DNA of 5,843 bases. Source: Blastocatellia bacterium. GTDB taxonomy: Bacteria > Acidobacteriota > Blastocatellia > Chloracidobacteriales > JADJPF01. Each line of letters opens with the position of its first letter. Positions within the stretch are counted from its first letter, which is position 1. The notes under the pieces were generated by a model. The model was not told the DNA's origin. It saw only the letters and a program-made list of their open reading frames with translations, and searched no databases. Positions 1 through 3,490 of this stretch are shown here, piece after piece. The position numbers were made by a program, and so were the translations under genes. The DNA lies in contig JAEUQL010000128.1 of the NCBI GenBank assembly GCA_016789295.1, positions 3,292-9,134 of the forward strand, in the 5' to 3' direction.

Positions 1-896
1 CGGTTGACAAGTACTACCAATGGCATATCTTCAGGAGAGATATTTGTAGCTTCATGAGTGCGCGATTCAAACTTGTCTTCACGACCTCGAATAGAGACTA
101 TGGTTTGACCTCTCTGCAAAAATACATTCGCAACCTTGATCGCCTGAGATAGAAGTCCTCCAGGATTGTTACGAACATCAAGTATCAAGCCCTTCATTCC
201 TTGTGCTTTAAGAATGTCGAGAGCTTGCACCAGTTCATCCTCTGTTGTGTGGTTAAAACCACCTACAAGAGCTATGTAACCTATCCCTGGTCGGATCATG
301 TAAGCATTGCGAATCGAAGGAAGAGGCACAGCATCACGAACTATTTTGAAAGAGAGAGTTTTTGGTACACCAGCTCTTTCTACCTCGATCTCTACAGCTT
401 CACCCTTTGGGCCACGGACGTGTTCTAAAACCTCTTGTGTAGACCATTCTGTAGCATCTTTTCCATCAACTTTTACGATTGCATCACCATAACGAAGCCC
501 CGCTTTATCGGCTGGAGTGTTCTTGATAGTTGCTAAGATGTAGACTCTCTCACTTCGTCTGTTTATGGTCACGCCTATGCCATAGAACTGGCTGTGTTGC
601 TCACTTTGCAATTCCTGAAACTCTTTACTATCAAAATAGTTCGAGTGTGGATCGAGACTACGCAACATCCCTTGTATAGAGGTTTTGGTAAGCTGGTCGT
701 GTTCTATTTTATCTACATAACGAGCTTCAATTATACTTACGGCTTCATTAAAGCTATTTTCAATATCTACTGTGCGGGTCTTTTCGTTCTCAGCAGGAGT
801 AGTTGCTTGAACTTTCTTGCCAATTATGCCCCCAGTTAGGGTAGCAGAAAAGAGAACACAAAGAATTAGAGCAGGAAAGAGAAGCTTATTTTTCAT
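1..896 (-). CDS. ctpA: Carboxy-terminal processing peptidase (S41 family, PDZ-containing), N-terminal 298 codons, truncated by the window edge
   Basis: This is a periplasmic or membrane-anchored serine protease of the S41/CtpA type, a family that trims or degrades envelope proteins from their C-termini. It starts at the ATG at 896-894, read leftward, with a Shine-Dalgarno AAGGTG six bases upstream. Residues 1-3 are basic and residues 5-26 are a hydrophobic signal sequence or anchor, with a possible cleavage after VQA (about residue 31). Residues 45-100 form the family's N-terminal helical part, including LDPHSNYFD (81-89). A PDZ domain follows at about 104-187 (YGIGVTI, then TPADKAGLRYGDAIVKVDG). 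The S41 core begins near 203 with GIGYIAL and GLILDVRNNPGGLL (236-249). The last residues are VVLVN plus a partial Arg codon, so the SASASE-type catalytic serine motif and the later Lys should lie just outside the window and cannot be confirmed. It is transcribed divergently from dcd. The family call is firm. The symbol is at family level, since ctpA, ctpB and prc cannot be told apart here. Confidence 0.93.
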   Translation of the reverse strand, partial: MKNKLLFPALILCVLFSATLTGGIIGKKVQATTPAENEKTRTVDIENSFNEAVSIIEARYVDKIEHDQLTKTSIQGMLRSLDPHSNYFDSKEFQELQSEQHSQFYGIGVTINRRSERVYILATIKNTPADKAGLRYGDAIVKVDGKDATEWSTQEVLEHVRGPKGEAVEIEVERAGVPKTLSFKIVRDAVPLPSIRNAYMIRPGIGYIALVGGFNHTTEDELVQALDILKAQGMKGLILDVRNNPGGLLSQAIKVANVFLQRGQTIVSIRGREDKFESRTHEATNISPEDMPLVVLVN

Positions 897-902
897 TACT
901 TA

Positions 903-908
903 CACCTT
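903..908 (-). promoter_or_regulatory. Ribosome binding site of the S41 peptidase gene
   Basis: On the minus strand this reads AAGGTG, six bases before the ATG at 896. It is a good Shine-Dalgarno match and supports that start. A TGGTAGAAT element at 915-923 (minus strand) resembles an extended -10, but it would start transcription almost at this site, and no -35 is evident. The real promoter of this gene is therefore not resolved. Confidence 0.6.
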
Positions 909-1019
909 ACTTAAATTCTACCAACCTTAAGAGTAAAGCCTATTTTTGTTATGGTTTAATGCTAGTCTGGTACGAGTCCGTTTTTGAAAGATAGCACAGT
1001 TTCGACAGCAAGAAGAAGA

Positions 1020-1048
1020 GCAAAATTTCTTTTGCACCCGTTAGGTGC
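1020..1048. repeat. Two abutting inverted repeats over the dcd promoter, candidate operator
   Basis: GCAAAA (1020-1025) and TTTTGC (1030-1035) form a perfect 6-bp dyad around TTTC. GCACC (1034-1038) and GGTGC (1044-1048) form a perfect 5-bp dyad around CGTTA. The two share the GC at 1034-1035. Together they cover the -35 region and the whole spacer up to the TATAAT, a natural place for a repressor to bind. I do not recognise either as a known regulator's box. Short dyads also arise by chance. Confidence 0.35.
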
Positions 1049-1054
1049 TATAAT
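1026..1054 (+). promoter_or_regulatory. Probable extended -10 promoter for dcd and downstream genes
   Basis: The sequence TGCTATAAT at 1046-1054 is a perfect TATAAT hexamer preceded by the TGn of an extended -10 element. The hexamer 17 bases upstream is TTTCTT (1026-1031), a poor -35, as is common for extended -10 promoters. Transcription would begin near 1061 and leave a leader of about 70 nt before the dcd GTG. TTGCAC at 1032-1037 looks like a better -35 but is only 11 bases from the -10, too close to be used with it. Dyad symmetry covers the spacer, which suggests repressor control. This is sequence pattern only; a competing small-ORF reading exists at the same place. Confidence 0.5.
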
Positions 1055-1064
1055 GCTCAACTTC

Positions 1065-1091
1065 TTTAAGACGCAGTTGTTTAAGATGCTG
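1065..1091 (+). repeat. Imperfect 12-bp direct repeat in the dcd leader
   Basis: TTTAAGACGCAG (1065-1076) and TTTAAGATGCTG (1080-1091) match at 10 of 12 positions with a 15-bp period. They lie just downstream of the predicted transcription start. The period is a multiple of three, so in the open frame crossing here they give FKTQ and FKML. The repeat could be chance, a regulator site or part of a small coding sequence. Confidence 0.3.
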
Positions 1092-1119
1092 ATTTCAAAA
1101 CCAATTAAATAGTAAAGAC

Positions 1120-1124
1120 GAGGT
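1120..1124 (+). promoter_or_regulatory. Ribosome binding site of dcd
   Basis: GAGGT lies six bases before the GTG at 1131. An in-frame TAA at 1113-1115 rules out any start further upstream, so this site fixes GTG 1131 as the start of dcd. Confidence 0.75.
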
Positions 1125-1130
1125 AGCAAG

Positions 1131-1721
1131 GTGAGTATCAAATCTGATAAGTGGATAAGAGAGATGTGTAAAAATGCAGAACTGATCACACCCTTTGAGT
1201 CTACTCTACTGCGACATGTAGAAGAGAGAAAGATTATTAGTTGTGGGTTGTCAAGTTACGGCTATGACTGCAGACTTGCACGAGATGAGTTTAAGGTCTT
1301 CTCTCCTGTTCAAGGAACAGAGATCAACCCAAAGAAGTTTGACGCTAAAAGCTTGCTCGACATTCCACTCAGACAAGACGAAGACGGTTCACTCTACTGG
1401 CTTCTTCCACCTCACTCATACGCACTAGGTGTGACCATAGAAAGATTCAACATTCCTCGAAACGTGACAGCTATAGCTATAGGAAAATCGACCTATGCAA
1501 GATGTGGAATTATTGTCAACACCACTCCTCTTGAAGCAGCTTGGCGAGGAAGATTAGTAGTAGAAATATACAATGCAGCAAATCTTCCTGTTAGGCTTTT
1601 TGCAGAAGAAGGTTTTGTACAGATACTTTTCTTCGAATCGAATGAAGACTGTACTACCTCCTATGGTGATAGAGCTGGGAAGTACCAAGACCAGAGTGGA
1701 CTAACAACAGCTAAACTCTAG
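1131..1721 (+). CDS. dcd: dCTP deaminase
   Basis: This cytoplasmic enzyme deaminates dCTP to dUTP and ammonia. A dUTPase then converts dUTP to dUMP, the substrate of thymidylate synthase. The 196-residue product starts at GTG, and its opening SIKSDKWIREM is typical of the long proteobacterial-type Dcd (about 188 residues), as are SSYGYD (41-46) and DEFKVF (52-57). The active-site block GKSTYARCGIIVN (118-130) carries Ser120 and Arg124, and VVEIYN (143-148) carries the likely catalytic Glu145. The C-terminal lid SYGDRAGKYQDQSG (177-190) closes over the triphosphate in this family. Compared with remembered Pseudomonas-type sequences there is a short insertion near residues 80-88, and the usual Pro in TPLEP is Ala (TPLEAAW). 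Some relatives also have dUTPase activity; that cannot be excluded from sequence alone. The gene is complete, is preceded by a promoter candidate, and is followed after 45 nt by a membrane-protein gene with no terminator between them. The call is firm. Confidence 0.95.
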   Translation: MSIKSDKWIREMCKNAELITPFESTLLRHVEERKIISCGLSSYGYDCRLARDEFKVFSPVQGTEINPKKFDAKSLLDIPLRQDEDGSLYWLLPPHSYALGVTIERFNIPRNVTAIAIGKSTYARCGIIVNTTPLEAAWRGRLVVEIYNAANLPVRLFAEEGFVQILFFESNEDCTTSYGDRAGKYQDQSGLTTAKL

Positions 1722-1740
1722 TAACTCTTAGATATAGCAA

Positions 1741-1750
1741 CTTGTACAAG
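1741..1750. repeat. Perfect 10-bp palindrome in the dcd-membrane protein gap
   Basis: CTTGTACAAG is self-complementary over ten bases and lies 17-26 bases upstream of the ATG at 1767. It has no unpaired loop and no U-run after it, so it is not an intrinsic terminator. It could be a protein-binding site or chance. Confidence 0.3.
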
Positions 1751-1756
1751 CATCTT

Positions 1757-1760
1757 GGAA
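1757..1760 (+). promoter_or_regulatory. Weak ribosome binding site that decides the start of the first membrane-protein gene
   Basis: GGAA, six bases before ATG 1767, is the only Shine-Dalgarno-like stretch near the start. The alternative in-frame TTG at 1755 has no purine-rich site at the right distance (the upstream bases are GTACAAGCATC), so ATG 1767 is preferred. Confidence 0.4.
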
Positions 1761-1766
1761 AATGAT

Positions 1767-3476
1767 ATGAACAGCCTTAACATTTGGTGGGAAGGTTTTG
1801 TTGAATGGCTAAAGCGAGAAGAGAATGGGCTTTTTCTATTTCTTCTGGCACTGCACTTTCTACCCCTTTGGTCGCTACCCTACTTCTCTACCTGTGATGG
1901 TCCCGCACATATCTATAATGCACAGATAATGCTCGACTACTTTAAGTCAGAAAACCTCACCGTTTTTGAGAAGTTTTACTCCTTTAACAACAATATTGGA
2001 GCAAACTGGCTTGGACATATACTGCTTTCTCTTCTACTTGCAATTTTTCCACCTTTTATAGCAGAGAAAGTACTCATTTCTGGCTATCTTTTACTTCTGC
2101 CTCTTTCTGTACGCTATGCTTGTAAAGCAATAAATCCAGAATCAAAAGTTGCGGTTCTACTTATATTTCCAATAGTGTACAACAGTACAATCTATTTTGG
2201 CTTTTACTACTTTTGTTACAGCATAGGACTATTTTTTTTAGTTTTTGGTTATTGGATAAAGTACCAAAACAGTTTAAGTTTAAGTTCAAGACACGTTACA
2301 TTGCTGTTAATTCTGGTTCTTCTACTTTATCTCTCCCATCCATTCTCATTTACTATGGCAGCTCTGCTCATCGGATTTCACTTTTCTTTTAATCTTATAG
2401 CAGATCTAGTAAAAGAAATTCGTACAGGTAGAAGGTGGGAAAATCTGTTAACTGAAAGGCTGAAGAGCCAATTCTTGCCTTTAACAATTGCATTTCTACC
2501 CACAACTCTTTTAATGCTCTCTTGGGCAATCACAAGTCCAACAACAAATGATAGACGTCCACAAAACTGGCAGATACAGAAGCTATATATCTGGATAATA
2601 GAGTCTATATCCATCTATTACCCAAACAGTTTACCCGCAAAAACATCATCTGCGGCATTTCTTATTCTGTTGGCATTACTAACTATTTATTGCATTTTTT
2701 CTAGAAACTCTGTAACGGATAAATCTGAGAAAAATCATCTTTTTTGGATACCTATTCTGCTATTTATCCCAATAGTTGGCCTGGTCTTACCAGCTCTTCT
2801 TCCTGCATATTTATTGACACTAGATAATCTCAGTGCCATATACCTTTTTACTTCAGAGAGGTGTTGTCTATATGTTTTACTGACAGCTATTCTCTGGATT
2901 GCGGTAGGCAAGTTTCACAAAAAGGTTCTATTAGCTACAAAGATTGCTATAACTTCTATTTCGTTAGTGCTTTTAGTAATGCAGATTTTAACTCACTACA
3001 GACTCCAAAGTTATGTAGAAGAGATCTTATCCTACAAGGCTGTAGTTGCAGAAAAGGCTACAGTATTGCCGCTTTTTCTTCATTATGGAGCACTTCCAAA
3101 GGGAGGCTATGACATACTTCCTCCGCCAGTCCTTCTTCACACTCCTGCATATGTTGCAACTGAAAAAGAGCTTGTAAATCTCGGTAACTATGAAGCACAC
3201 ACTGGAGCATTTCCAATCAACTTTCAACAAACAGTGAACCCGTTTATTTATATTGGTGGAGCAATTAACTCTTTGTCGGCTGCAATAGATATTCTCTCTT
3301 ATAGAGATAAAACAGGAATAGATGTAGACTATGTAGTCGTCTACACTGTACCAGGTCATAAATTTAATGAAGCATCGATAATTAGTTTATATGCACAGTT
3401 AGAAGTTGGTTATGAACTCATCTACACTTCACCAGAAAGAGGGTTCATTGAAGTCTACAGAAAAAAGAGAAAGTAA
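1767..3476 (+). CDS. Polytopic membrane protein, probable GT-C-type glycosyltransferase-like protein
   Basis: The product is a 569-residue integral membrane protein (573 if TTG 1755 is used). The short N-terminus has a Trp-rich, amphipathic stretch. About ten to twelve hydrophobic segments follow between residues 21 and 406, rich in Leu, Phe, Ile and Tyr. The first outer loop carries STCDGPAHIYNA (41-52). An acidic residue in this loop is the hallmark of GT-C glycosyltransferases, which use polyprenyl-phosphate sugars on the outer membrane face, so Asp44 is the candidate catalytic base. Other notable stretches are YLSHPFSFT (188-196) and TSERCCLY (362-369). Residues from about 410 to the end look extracytoplasmic and soluble, with DVDYVVVY (519-526) and a final ELIYTSPERGFIEVYRKK pattern. 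The gene follows dcd by 45 nt and precedes another membrane protein by 14 nt. Its central part is AT-richer than its neighbours. The membrane topology is clear; the GT-C assignment is inferred from one motif and the overall plan, and the substrate is unknown. Confidence 0.7.
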   Translation: MNSLNIWWEGFVEWLKREENGLFLFLLALHFLPLWSLPYFSTCDGPAHIYNAQIMLDYFKSENLTVFEKFYSFNNNIGANWLGHILLSLLLAIFPPFIAEKVLISGYLLLLPLSVRYACKAINPESKVAVLLIFPIVYNSTIYFGFYYFCYSIGLFFLVFGYWIKYQNSLSLSSRHVTLLLILVLLLYLSHPFSFTMAALLIGFHFSFNLIADLVKEIRTGRRWENLLTERLKSQFLPLTIAFLPTTLLMLSWAITSPTTNDRRPQNWQIQKLYIWIIESISIYYPNSLPAKTSSAAFLILLALLTIYCIFSRNSVTDKSEKNHLFWIPILLFIPIVGLVLPALLPAYLLTLDNLSAIYLFTSERCCLYVLLTAILWIAVGKFHKKVLLATKIAITSISLVLLVMQILTHYRLQSYVEEILSYKAVVAEKATVLPLFLHYGALPKGGYDILPPPVLLHTPAYVATEKELVNLGNYEAHTGAFPINFQQTVNPFIYIGGAINSLSAAIDILSYRDKTGIDVDYVVVYTVPGHKFNEASIISLYAQLEVGYELIYTSPERGFIEVYRKKRK

Positions 3477-3490
3477 TATTGTTATCTAAG

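Noticed and set aside
201..839. Three plus-strand open frames of 61-81 codons
   Set aside because: They lie entirely opposite the S41 peptidase gene, whose protein is recognisable throughout.
915..923. TGGTAGAAT on the minus strand as the promoter of the S41 peptidase gene
   Set aside because: It would start transcription at about 908, inside the Shine-Dalgarno site, and no acceptable -35 lies 16-18 bases upstream.
1032..1054. TTGCAC (1032-1037) as the -35 partner of TATAAT (1049-1054)
   Set aside because: The spacer is only 11 bases, well short of the usual 16-18; the TGn extended -10 explains the promoter better.
962..1189. 75-codon minus-strand open frame
   Set aside because: It covers the intergenic region and the start of dcd antisense, has no good ribosome site, and its protein resembles nothing I know; the overlap with a firm gene makes it a shadow.
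1722..1766. Intrinsic terminator after dcd
   Set aside because: The only symmetry is the loopless CTTGTACAAG palindrome, with no T-run after it.
3027..3359. 110-codon minus-strand open frame
   Set aside because: It is antisense to the conserved outer domain of the first membrane protein and its product is Cys-rich without any recognisable motif.
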